Assembly (NCBI GenBank): GCA_947253155.1 | Contig: CAMXYK010000007.1 | Span: 1-64,000 of the forward strand | Direction of reading: 5' to 3' | Origin: an uncultured Bifidobacteriaceae bacterium | GTDB lineage: Bacteria; Actinomycetota; Actinomycetes; Actinomycetales; Bifidobacteriaceae | DNA length: 64,000 nucleotides | In this document: piece after piece, positions 6,681 through 15,600 of the stretch | Numbering within the stretch: position 1 is the first letter of the stretch | Layout: every line of letters starts with the position of its first letter | The notes under the pieces: generated by a model | Database searches by the model: none | The model's input: only the letters and a program-made list of their open reading frames with translations | Told to the model about the DNA's origin: nothing | Position numbers and translations under genes: made by a program

Positions 6681-9113
6681 TTACTTAGTTTCCTCATACC
6701 ATTCGCGAGATTCGCCATTATCCAGCGTCACGTGACCAGTTTCACCAGACATGTGCTTTACACGGTGAGCGATTTCCTCGTGACGGCCGTGAACCATCGG
6801 ACGCTGAACAGGATTGCCCAAGTAGCCGCAAGTACGCTTCGTAACATTGCACTTATCTGGGTCGCTGTTGCCGCACTCAGGGCAACGGAAACCTTCCTTA
6901 GTCGGCTCAAAATCGCCCTGGAATCCGCAAACGAAGCAGTGATCAATAGGCGTATTCGTACCCAAGTAACCAATGCCAATCTTATAAGCGTAATCCCACA
7001 CAGCTTCCAAAGCCTTAGGATTCGCCTGCAAGCAAGGGAACTCGCAGTAGTTAATAAAGCCGCCGGAAGCAAGATACGGGAAGTCAACCTCGTAACTAAG
7101 CTTCTCCATAGGAGTTGGCTGCAACCAAACCGGGTAATGGAAGGAGTTGGTGTAGAAGTCGTGATCGGTAACGCCTTCAATGCGGCCGAACTTCTGACGA
7201 TCCATGCGGTTAAAGCGGTCAGTCAAAGACTCAGCAGGAGTTGAGTAAACGGAATAATGGTAGCCTTCCGCCTTCGACCACTGCTGGCAAAGCTTATTCA
7301 TGCGGCGCACCAAAGAAAGCGCAAACTGCTTACCATCCTCATTCCAGCTGTGATCCTTCATCCAATCCTTACCGAAGAACACAGCCGTAGTTTCGTACAA
7401 ACCAATGTAACCAAGCGAAACTGTAGCGCGCTCGTTACGGAACAGCTGATCCACACTCTCATTAGCTTCCAAACGGCCAAAAGCACCGTAGCGGAACAGT
7501 GTTGGAGCGTTCACAGGAGTTGCCTGCTTGCAACGCATAATGCGGAATCGCAAAGCCTGGTGAGCAACTTCCATACGCTCGTCGAAAAGCTTCCAGAAGC
7601 GAGTTACATCGCCGTGAGATTCAAGAGCAATACGCGGCATGTTAACCGTCACAACGCCAAGATTCATGCGGCCGTCTTCAACATCCTTTCCGGTCTTTGG
7701 ATCAATCCAACCCTGAAGGAAGGAACGGCAGCCCATAGGAGCTTTGAACGATCCGGTAATCTTAACAATGTTCTCATAGAACACAACATCCGGATACATG
7801 CGCTTAGTAGAGCACTCAAGAGCAAGCTGCTTCAAATCGTAGTTCGGGTCGCCTGGGTCCGCATTTACACCGTGCTTAATAGTAAACACAAGCTTAGGGA
7901 AGATAGCAGTATGACGATCCTTGCCAAGGCCGCGAATACGGTTAAGCAAAATAGCGCGCTGAATTTCGCGAGCAAACCAAGAAGTACCCAAGCCAAAACC
8001 AACTGTTACGAACGGAGTCTGACCGTTAGAAACACGGTTGGAATTAATTTGATATTCCATAGTTTGCATAGCATCGTAAATAGCTTTACGCGTCATAATC
8101 TTTGCGTAAACTTCACGAAGCTGATCAAGCTCACTCAAATTCTCATCAAAAGGAGTGTCAGCAGGAAGCGGATCCCTGTCGGAGCAGTGAAGATTCTTAG
8201 GCTCCTGCGCTTTCAGGCCGTCAATCATATCCTTCGCAACTTCAATCGGCGTAGAATCCGGAATCATAGCTTGAGCCATAGCAAGATTCTTGTCATAATC
8301 GCACTTAGCGTAAGGCTCAAGCATTTCGTCAGCGCGATTAACCGTCTGGCCGCCGTACTGCGCGCCGGCAATATCCTTAATAATCTGCGTAACCTGAGTT
8401 GCGGCTGTACCAATAGACTTTGGGCTGTCCATCATTGCGTTACCAAGAGCAAAGCCCTTAGCAAGCATATCGCCAAAATCAGGAAGAGAGCAGTTGCTCA
8501 TGCAAGTAAATGGCGAATAATCAGCGTCGTGGAAGTGAATATCGCCCTTCATATGTGCGTTAGAAACCGCGTGAGGAAGCATAGAGAACGCGGAAGCCTT
8601 GGAAACAGCGCCTGCAAGAAGATCGCGCTGAGTGGCGTAAACATTGGAATCTTTATTTGCGTTTTCGCGCACGAGCGACTCATCTCGATTTACGAGACGA
8701 TTTACAGCTTCGTTAATATCGGTAGCTTTTGCACGATCGATGTCTCGATTCAGGCGGTAGCTTGTGTAGCAGCGAGCAACCTCATAAAGGTGATTTTCAA
8801 TAAGACCATGCTCAACAAGCGTTTGGATATCCTCGATTTTTGCAGGGCCATTGTAACGATCTTGGATTTCGGCTTCAATATGGTTGGCGATGCTACGAAT
8901 CATCTGCTCTTCTTGCGGACCGACTTCCTTGCCCAAATCCTTAAAAGCAGCCTTGATAGCTATGATGATATTCAGAGGATCAAAATCAACTACGCGACCG
9001 TCGCGCTTCTCTACCTGCACGCGGGAAACTGGAGCTTCAGCCGCACCATTATCCATGCTAACTTCCATGCTAACTTCTGCGCTTTTGACATCAGTTTCTT
9101 CCAAAACCTGCAT
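6681..9113 (-). CDS. nrdD: Anaerobic ribonucleoside-triphosphate reductase
   Basis: Class III ribonucleotide reductase, which reduces ribonucleoside triphosphates to deoxy forms with a glycyl radical and formate; it is oxygen-sensitive. An N-terminal ATP-cone (about residues 30-120, VEKRDGRVVDFD) provides allosteric control. The C-terminal CFVCG and CPECG pairs bind zinc, and RTCGYLGN at residues 760-767 carries the radical glycine (about Gly763). The 810-aa length is typical of Gram-positive NrdD. The ATG at 9113 follows a GAGAGAGG ribosome binding site. Upstream lie two NrdR-box-like sites and a perfect 13-bp inverted repeat. nrdG, its activase, follows downstream. Confidence 0.96.
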   Translation of the reverse strand: MQVLEETDVKSAEVSMEVSMDNGAAEAPVSRVQVEKRDGRVVDFDPLNIIIAIKAAFKDLGKEVGPQEEQMIRSIANHIEAEIQDRYNGPAKIEDIQTLVEHGLIENHLYEVARCYTSYRLNRDIDRAKATDINEAVNRLVNRDESLVRENANKDSNVYATQRDLLAGAVSKASAFSMLPHAVSNAHMKGDIHFHDADYSPFTCMSNCSLPDFGDMLAKGFALGNAMMDSPKSIGTAATQVTQIIKDIAGAQYGGQTVNRADEMLEPYAKCDYDKNLAMAQAMIPDSTPIEVAKDMIDGLKAQEPKNLHCSDRDPLPADTPFDENLSELDQLREVYAKIMTRKAIYDAMQTMEYQINSNRVSNGQTPFVTVGFGLGTSWFAREIQRAILLNRIRGLGKDRHTAIFPKLVFTIKHGVNADPGDPNYDLKQLALECSTKRMYPDVVFYENIVKITGSFKAPMGCRSFLQGWIDPKTGKDVEDGRMNLGVVTVNMPRIALESHGDVTRFWKLFDERMEVAHQALRFRIMRCKQATPVNAPTLFRYGAFGRLEANESVDQLFRNERATVSLGYIGLYETTAVFFGKDWMKDHSWNEDGKQFALSLVRRMNKLCQQWSKAEGYHYSVYSTPAESLTDRFNRMDRQKFGRIEGVTDHDFYTNSFHYPVWLQPTPMEKLSYEVDFPYLASGGFINYCEFPCLQANPKALEAVWDYAYKIGIGYLGTNTPIDHCFVCGFQGDFEPTKEGFRCPECGNSDPDKCNVTKRTCGYLGNPVQRPMVHGRHEEIAHRVKHMSGETGHVTLDNGESREWYEETK

Positions 9114-9173
9114 CGGACAGACCTCTCTCTACCACTTATTTTTATTATTTTTACTACTTATTAACGTTTCTCT

Positions 9174-9203
9174 CGTTGTAAACTATTTCAATAGTTTACA
9201 ACG
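9174..9203. promoter_or_regulatory. 13-bp inverted repeat in the nrdD leader
   Basis: CGTTGTAAACTAT and ATAGTTTACAACG are perfect complements separated by TTCA. The palindrome lies just downstream of the likely nrdD -10 box, about 60 bases before the start codon. It could be an operator that blocks transcription or a 5' hairpin of the mRNA. Confidence 0.6.
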
Positions 9204-9212
9204 ACCTGCTCT

Positions 9213-9277
9213 ACTATAACCCAAGTCTTGCACAATATCTAGGGCAAAGTGCAAAGATTACCAACTATATGTAGTGA
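9213..9277 (-). promoter_or_regulatory. nrdD promoter with two NrdR-box-like sites
   Basis: A -10 box TATAGT is read on the minus strand at 9213-9218. Two 16-bp sites at 9230-9245 (CACAATATCTAG core) and 9262-9277 (ACTATATGTAGTG core) resemble the NrdR consensus ACACAATATATAGTGT, with three and five mismatches. Their starts are 32 bp apart, the three-turn spacing known for paired NrdR boxes, and they overlap the -35 region. Repression of nrdD when nucleotide pools are high is the expected logic. Confidence 0.65.
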
Positions 9278-9718
9278 TTTATGTCACATGCGCGATTTTT
9301 GAGGCGTGTCGAGGATAAGGTAGGCTTGATTGCTGGCGTGTTAAGTTTCTTCAGTGTTGATTTTTTGTTTTAGACGTTCTTGAGTATCGTCTATGAGTTT
9401 TGTAACTGATTTAGTTTTTTGGTTTTGACGAGGCTGGAAAATTTGTGTTTGCGCAAGTTCCCGTCCTTCGTCGCTCTAGCTGTTAAAGACTTTACTGTCT
9501 GCTTTGTTCTTAAAAGAACGTAGCTTCCTCAGTCCTCTTTTATTGCTGAACACAATTTTTCCAGCCTCTCAACACGCTAAACATCAACACAAAACTCATA
9601 GACTCGTGCAGAAAGTTACGCAAAGTGCGTGGCTTACTAAGTGCAACTAAAGTATCGCAATTAAGCTGAGGGTGAGTGCGTGGTTTGTGTGCTTGGTGTG
9701 GTGTGTGCAGCAGCATGA
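9278..9718. other. Gene-free 441 bp holding a clamped structured element (copy A)
   Basis: No credible gene. The centre (9430-9568) has arms GAGGCTGGAAAA and TTTTTCCAGCCTC that pair for about 20 bp, enclosing a core (about 9451-9547) that is the reverse complement of the core at 48409-48506 with four substitutions and one indel. An outer inverted repeat (TCTATGAGTTTTGT at 9390-9403 with ACAAAACTCATAGA at 9589-9602) encloses all of it, and the left side also shares 21 bp with 19112-19132. It is unassigned; a structured RNA or a small mobile element are the main options. Confidence 0.7.
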
Positions 9719-10234
9719 ATGTTAGTGTTCTTTAAGCAACAAGAATCAGCACAAGTGCAATACACGCCGTCAAATGTGCGCACTTCGTGGCGCTTTGATA
9801 TATTGAGTCACGTGGAACAGATAGCTTTTCAGCATGCACAGGAATTCGGATTCCAGCCAGGTGACATTGTTCAACAATGGCTCTGGGATGATGATGTTGA
9901 CGAAACAATTTGTGAAAGCATCGAAAAACTCACCGGCGAAGAACTGGTGGACGAGGATTACGATGCTGCTGTTGATGGCGTGATTATTTGGTGGCGCGAC
10001 GGCGACGACGAAGACGAACTTGCAGACACCATTATGGACGCCACGAATATGCTTGACGACGACGCACCTATGTGGGTTCTCACCCCAAAGCCAGGGCGCG
10101 AAGGTTCCCCAAGTTCTAGCACCGTGCAATCAGCCGCTAAAACCGCGGGCATGAACGCCGCAACGCCTTTAACTGTAAGCGCAGATTGGAATGGCGTTCA
10201 GTTGCGTGCATTTGGCAAAGGCCAAAGCAAGTAA
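9719..10234 (+). CDS. DUF3052 family protein
   Basis: Small acidic cytoplasmic protein (171 aa) of the actinobacterial DUF3052 family. The recognisable blocks are GFQPGDIVQQWLWDDDVDE (about residues 43-61), an LVDEDYDAAVDG block, WWRDGD and the WVLTPKPGREG segment, then a C-terminal tail ending in a Trp-containing strand. No enzymatic motif is visible and no function is established that I can name. An in-frame stop just before 9719 fixes the earliest start; a GTG two codons later is an alternative, and no strong ribosome binding site is seen. It stands alone on the plus strand between two intergenic repeat regions. Confidence 0.8.
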   Translation: MLVFFKQQESAQVQYTPSNVRTSWRFDILSHVEQIAFQHAQEFGFQPGDIVQQWLWDDDVDETICESIEKLTGEELVDEDYDAAVDGVIIWWRDGDDEDELADTIMDATNMLDDDAPMWVLTPKPGREGSPSSSTVQSAAKTAGMNAATPLTVSADWNGVQLRAFGKGQSK

Positions 10235-10300
10235 GCAAGTAGCGCGGCGACATTTTCTACACACGCACGTAAAGTAATTGTCACTTTTGCGCTTTTATGA

Positions 10301-10451
10301 AACATTTGCCGGAATTTTTTCTCGTGTTTGTGTACTTAAGTTGGGTGTAAGTACACAAAAGCACGCACCTTGCCTCGCTTTTGTGTACTTAAGAGTTGCG
10401 TAAGTACACAAAAGCGCGAGCGTTGGCCATTTTGCGGAACATTTGCCGGAA
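10301..10451. repeat. 53-bp palindromic repeat array flanked by 14-bp direct repeats
   Basis: Two units (10321-10373, 10374-10426) each contain TTTGTGTACTTA and TAAGTACACAAA as hairpin arms. The array is bracketed by AACATTTGCCGGAA at 10301-10314 and 10438-10451. It fills the convergent gap between the DUF3052 gene and the helicase gene, overlaps the end of neither, and may also serve as a terminator. Confidence 0.75.
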
Positions 10452-10469
10452 AATTACCGGAGTTTGTAG

Positions 10470-12416
10470 CTACTTTCGCGGTGCCTGTTCGCGCTCCCCG
10501 CGATTACCGCGCTCACTGCGCTCACGATTTCTTCCGCCGCGCTCACCGCGCTCACAACGATCGCGACCTCTTCCGCCGCGCCCGTGCCCACGCCCACGAC
10601 CGCGCCCGCGCCCTTTACGCTTCTGCTGCTCAGGCTCCGGCATACTCCACCCTTCCTGAAGCTCCGCAGTCTCCCCCACAATTTCGCGCAAAATCGGCGA
10701 AGCAGGATTCACATCCTCCGCCTTCGCATGAATTCCAGCTCTACGAAGCATCATATGCGCAGCTCGCTTTTGGTTCGGCAAGACTAGAGTTACCACGTCA
10801 CCTTCTTCGCCTGCGCGAGCAGTACGACCCGAACGGTGCAAGAACGACTTTGGATCCTCCGGCGGCTCCGTTTGCACAACCAGCGCAACGTCACTAATAT
10901 CAATGCCTCGCGCAGCAACGTCAGTAGCAACAAGCACTCGAACTAAGCCTTCCGCAAATACTGCCAAATGCCGATCGCGCTGATTTTGCGACAAATTACC
11001 TTGCAAATCAACTGCAGGAATGCCCTGCTGCACGAACTTTTTCGCCATATTCTTCGCCTGATACTTTGTACGCGTAAAGAATATAGATCGCTTGCACCCA
11101 GAAGCAAGATTTCGCAAAACCTCGTACTTATCTCCAGCAGACACTGCAAAAATGTGATGCGTCATAGTGTCAACTTGCGAATCCGCATCATCTACCGCAT
11201 GAACTACTGCATCTGGAAGGAATCGATTTACAAGAGTGGAAACTTGCTTATCAAGCGTTGCAGAAAACAGCATTCGCTGCCCGTCCGGCGCCACCTGCTC
11301 AAGAAGTCGCGTCACAGCCGGCAAAAAGCCCATGTCTGCCATTTCGTCAGCCTCGTCAAGAACGCTTACCATCACCTTTTCAAGAGTCAACGCACCCTGG
11401 CGAAGCAAATCTTCCAAACGACCCGGGCAAGCAAGCACAATTTGCGCACCCTGCTTAAGCTGCGATACCTGGCGCTGGTATCGCACACCGCCGTATACAG
11501 TTACAGTTTTCATGCCGTAAGCCGCAGCAAGAGGGGCGATTACGTCGTCAATTTGGTGCACAAGCTCGCGAGTTGGCGCAAGAATCATTGCGCGAGGAGC
11601 CGGAATATCGCCACTTTCGTTTTGGTTACGCTTTTTGCCGGTTTTAATTAAATCGACGAAATTTTCCGCCAATCGCGCAACCAGCGGAATCGAAAATGCT
11701 AAAGTTTTTCCGCTTCCAGTGCGACCTCGACCAAGAATATTCGCTCCGCGCAAGGAATCTGGAAGCGTGGCCTGCTGAATTGGGAAGGCTGTGGTTTTGC
11801 CATCTGCGCGCAACACTTCCACAAGCGGCTCCGGCACGCCGAGTTGCGCAAAAGTTACGTCGTCTTCGTAGTTTTCGCGAGAATCTACTGCGGAATCAGG
11901 AATTATTACTGAATTTTGAGAAGATTTAGCTTGTTTTGCGAAATCTTTTTTAGCAAAATCTTTCTTAGCAAAATCTTTCTTACTATTTTCTTTCCTACTA
12001 TTTTCTTTATTAGCGAAATCCTGCTCAGCGTCGCGAATTGCCATCTCCTCGTAACGCAAAGCTTTCTGACGCGCCTTTTCACGCGCCTTTTCCGCTTTAC
12101 GATTGCGTTCTCTGCGAGCATTAAATTCGTGATTAGAGGAATGATTAGAAGAGTGATTATAAGCGTGATTAGAGCCGCTCTTTACGCCGTGATTTTTATG
12201 ATTACCTTGATATTCAAATGGATTGCGCTTTTTTGCGGACTTCTTTGCGCTACTATTTTTCATATTATTTGCGACAGTAGTCTTCGCATTTTTTGCGCTG
12301 CTTTTTGCGCTATTTTTCGCGATAGTAGATTTAGTATTCTTCGCGCCTCGCTTTTGATGAGACGTAGCATTATGAGTATGCGGCACAATAGCCTTTCGTA
12401 AAAGATGTGTATTCAA
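10470..12416 (-). CDS. DEAD-box RNA helicase with RG-rich tail
   Basis: ATP-dependent RNA helicase, probably for ribosome assembly or mRNA turnover. A long Lys/Asn/Ser-rich, low-complexity N-terminus (about 180 residues, with KKDFA tandem units) precedes the core: Q motif with TAFPIQQATLP, Walker A GRTGSGKT near 229, DEAD near 355, SAT, and HRSGRTARAG near 527. The C-terminus (about 600-648) is RGRGRG-rich, a typical RNA-binding tail. The opening codon at 12416 is TTG and lacks a clear ribosome binding site, so the true start is uncertain; the core does not depend on it. RhlE/CshA-like; no exact ortholog can be named. Confidence 0.9.
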   Translation of the reverse strand: MNTHLLRKAIVPHTHNATSHQKRGAKNTKSTIAKNSAKSSAKNAKTTVANNMKNSSAKKSAKKRNPFEYQGNHKNHGVKSGSNHAYNHSSNHSSNHEFNARRERNRKAEKAREKARQKALRYEEMAIRDAEQDFANKENSRKENSKKDFAKKDFAKKDFAKQAKSSQNSVIIPDSAVDSRENYEDDVTFAQLGVPEPLVEVLRADGKTTAFPIQQATLPDSLRGANILGRGRTGSGKTLAFSIPLVARLAENFVDLIKTGKKRNQNESGDIPAPRAMILAPTRELVHQIDDVIAPLAAAYGMKTVTVYGGVRYQRQVSQLKQGAQIVLACPGRLEDLLRQGALTLEKVMVSVLDEADEMADMGFLPAVTRLLEQVAPDGQRMLFSATLDKQVSTLVNRFLPDAVVHAVDDADSQVDTMTHHIFAVSAGDKYEVLRNLASGCKRSIFFTRTKYQAKNMAKKFVQQGIPAVDLQGNLSQNQRDRHLAVFAEGLVRVLVATDVAARGIDISDVALVVQTEPPEDPKSFLHRSGRTARAGEEGDVVTLVLPNQKRAAHMMLRRAGIHAKAEDVNPASPILREIVGETAELQEGWSMPEPEQQKRKGRGRGRGRGHGRGGRGRDRCERGERGGRNRERSERGNRGEREQAPRK

Positions 12417-12528
12417 AACTTAAATTTCAAACCGTGAACTAACTGAGCCTAGCACAAGCGCCGCACAATCACGGCAAATGTTTCCTAAAACGGCCAAAAC
12501 GACAACAAACGCCGGGCAAACACAGACG

Positions 12529-12565
12529 AAAAAGCCTCACCTGAGAGAGTCAGAGGTGAGGCTTT
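12529..12565 (-). terminator. Terminator of the surface protein gene
   Basis: AAAGCCTCACCT and AGGTGAGGCTTT form a perfect 12-bp stem with an 11-base loop, followed on the minus strand by TTTTT. It lies about 105 bases downstream of the surface protein stop codon. The rest of 12417-12669 holds one CGGCAAATGTT motif and a 14-bp sequence (12501-12514) repeated in inverted form at 19025-19038. Confidence 0.85.
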
Positions 12566-12669
12566 AGTCACTTTATGCGATTAAGTAAGCTGGCTAAATG
12601 CACGCAAGCTTACGCAATTCGCGCGATTTTCTTAGCTTGCTAAGCATTACAGGCTTTTCAGCCGCTCGC

Positions 12670-15600
12670 TTAGTTGTTGCTATGACGGGAGATTCCGCGG
12701 CGCTTGCTCACGAAGAGTGCAGCACCAGCAGCAGCAACACCAGCAGCAAACACGCCAAACACAGACACGTCACTACCAGTCTTACTAAGCTTCGAACCCT
12801 TAAAACGCTTCAAAACCTGCTCACGCACAACAGCACGAACCCTAGAAGCATTATCCTGAGCCGCAGCCAAAGACTTACGAGCATCAGCAAGCTTCTGAGC
12901 CGCAGCATCAACCTGAGCCTGAGTTGCATTAGGATCAGCCGCAACCTTCTTAGCCTCAGCCAAAGCAGTATTCACAGTAGCCTCAGCCGCAGCAACCTGA
13001 GCATCCGCACGCTTCACAGCCTTAGAATTCTCCACAACAGCATTCACCTTAGCCGCAGCAAGACCATTAGCAGCACCATTAGCAGCAGCGGAGCCTGCAG
13101 CAGCATTACCAGCGTTAGAGCCAGCGGCGTTACCAGCGGCACCAGCAGCACCAGCAGCGGCGTTACCAGCGGCACCAGTAGTACCAGCAGAGGCGTTAGA
13201 ACCAGCGGCAGAGTTAGAACCATTACCAGCAGCACCAGAGTTAGAGCCAGGCTTAGAACCAGATTCAGCACCCTCAATCTGCAAGTTCAACTCACCCTTA
13301 TCAACAGTAGTCGGGGCATTATCATTCACACCAAACCCATGCGAAGAATCACCCTCATGACCACTACCAGAGTTAGTAGTACCAGCATTAGTCGAGCCAG
13401 TAGAACCGAAACCAGAGTTACCAGAACCAGGAACACTGCCAGGAACCGTGCCAGGCACAACGCTAGAACCACCAGGAACAACGCTAGAACCAGGAACCGT
13501 ACCAGTGTTACCAGCACCAGTGTTACCGGTTCCAGTGTTACCGGTTCCAGTGTTACCAGCGCCAGTGTTACCGGTTCCAGTGTTACCAGCGCCAGTATTA
13601 CCAGTTCCAGGAGTTCCGTCGCCAGCATACTCTTCACCACTCAAACCATTAGCCTGAAGAATATTACGCTTAGCTTCACGAAGCTTAGCCAAAGCAGCAT
13701 TCACCTGAGCCTGAGTAGCATTCGGATCAGAAAGCACACTACGAGCCTCAGAAAGCGCATCCTTATACGCATCCTTAAGAGAAGCATCCGCAACAAGATA
13801 CGATCCACGACCGCGGAAAGCAACATCGTCACTAACCTCCCACTGCAAATAAGACTTATCTACAGTAGCAGAATCATGCAAATCCTGCTGAGCCTTCTTC
13901 AAATCCTCAGCAGCCTGATTCACCTGATCCTGAGTTGCATTCGGATCCTTATTCACTTCGTTAGCATGATCCAAAGCATGATCATAAGCCTGCTTCTTAT
14001 CCGAAGGAGCATTATTATAATCATCCGAATCATGAACATCACCGCTACCATTAATACCCTGCTGCAAGTGAGACTTATCAACAGAAGGCGAAGGAGCTGG
14101 AGTTGGGGTTGGCTCAGGAGTTGGATTGACTGGGGTCGGAACTGGCGTTGGAGCTGGCTTCTTACCATCGAGAGCCTTTTCAGCTTCCTTAAGCTTTGCA
14201 AGAGCATCATCAACTTTCTGCTGAAGCTTCTGCAATTCTTCCAAAGACTTACCTGAAAGATCCACTTTAGCTTCAGTAAGAACAGCTTTAGCAGCACTCA
14301 AAGCATTCGTATAGGCATTCTGCTTAGTTGAATCAGAATACTTATAACCGTCAGACTCTTTAACAGTGTTTTCCTTACCAACTTCTTCTTGCAATGCAGC
14401 GTAAGTGACAGTTGCACCAGCAGCATTTGTATCAAGAGCCTTCATCTTCTGCAACAAGTCGTTGTACAGCTTATTAACTTCAACAGAACTCTTAGGAGCG
14501 CCAGTCTCCTTCTTAAGCACATCTTCAGCAGCTTGTAAAGCTTTGTCAAATGCAGACTTCTTATCTGGATCAGTTGCACCAGTGTACTTAGCAGTATTCT
14601 TGAAATCTTCAGCTTTCTGCTTCAAGTCTCCCAAGAACTTCATTGCTGTATCAGTATCTTTTGCCTGCTTAAGAGCATCATCGATATCATCGGTGGTAGT
14701 TCCGTCAACGTTCTTGTGATCATAAGCATCAGTTGAGTTGATGATATCTTCATATGCTTTCTTCTGCGCATTGTTCAAATGCTCAAGCTTCTCAATGGCT
14801 GCAAGCGCTTCCTTAATCTTCTTGTTCTTCTTAGCACGATTGACGAATGTCTCAGGATCTCCCTTATGAGTAGACTGGTCGATTTCATCCTTATACTTCT
14901 GCTTTTCTGCAGGAGTCAAGTCAGTAATCTTATCGATTTCATTCTTAGCGTCATTCTTCTCTTTTTCGAAAGCTGCAGCATTAGGATCGTTGGTGTTATG
15001 CTTCTTGTTTTCATTCTGGGCATTGTTAACTGCATCATTGACCTTGTCATTAGCGGCCTTGAACTTAGTTTTAACATCGCTAAGTTGCGTCAACATTCCA
15101 GAAGGCGTAGTAGCGCTAGCTACCTGAGTCTTGGCAGTTGCGATAGCAGTTTTTGCCTCATTAATAGAACTAGTAGCAGCATTCTTATCGTCAGCTTTAA
15201 TTGTTGTGTTATCTTTAAGAACCTTTTCAGCAGCTTGAAGCTTATTCTCAAACTCAGCAATCTTGGCGTTAGCAGCCTGCCTTGCAGCCTGCTCGTTAAT
15301 GCCGTTCTGGCGCTTTGCCTCGTCAAGAGCCTTGTTAATACTATCAGCCGTAGCATTAGCATCATTCAAAGCAGCTTCCAAAGCAGCGAGAGCACTATCC
15401 TTCTTACTTGGATCAGCTCCGATTAACTCCTTAAGAGCCTTGTCGTCCGCATCTGTTGTTCCATTACCTTTGCACAGGAATCTAAGAGCATCTTTAGCAG
15501 CGGATGCATCCTTCTTAGCTTTCGCAAGAGAATCTGCAGCAATTGCCTGATTGACAATATTCTGTACTGCGTCTGGAGTAGTCACAGTATCAGAGTCAAT

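Noticed and set aside
7257..9164. 635-codon open frame on the plus strand opposite nrdD
   Set aside because: It is the shadow of a long conserved gene on the other strand; no ribosome binding site and no domain pattern.
12598..14256. Ser/Thr/Arg-rich plus-strand open frame across the surface protein repeats
   Set aside because: Produced by the periodic codon use of the repeats on the minus strand.
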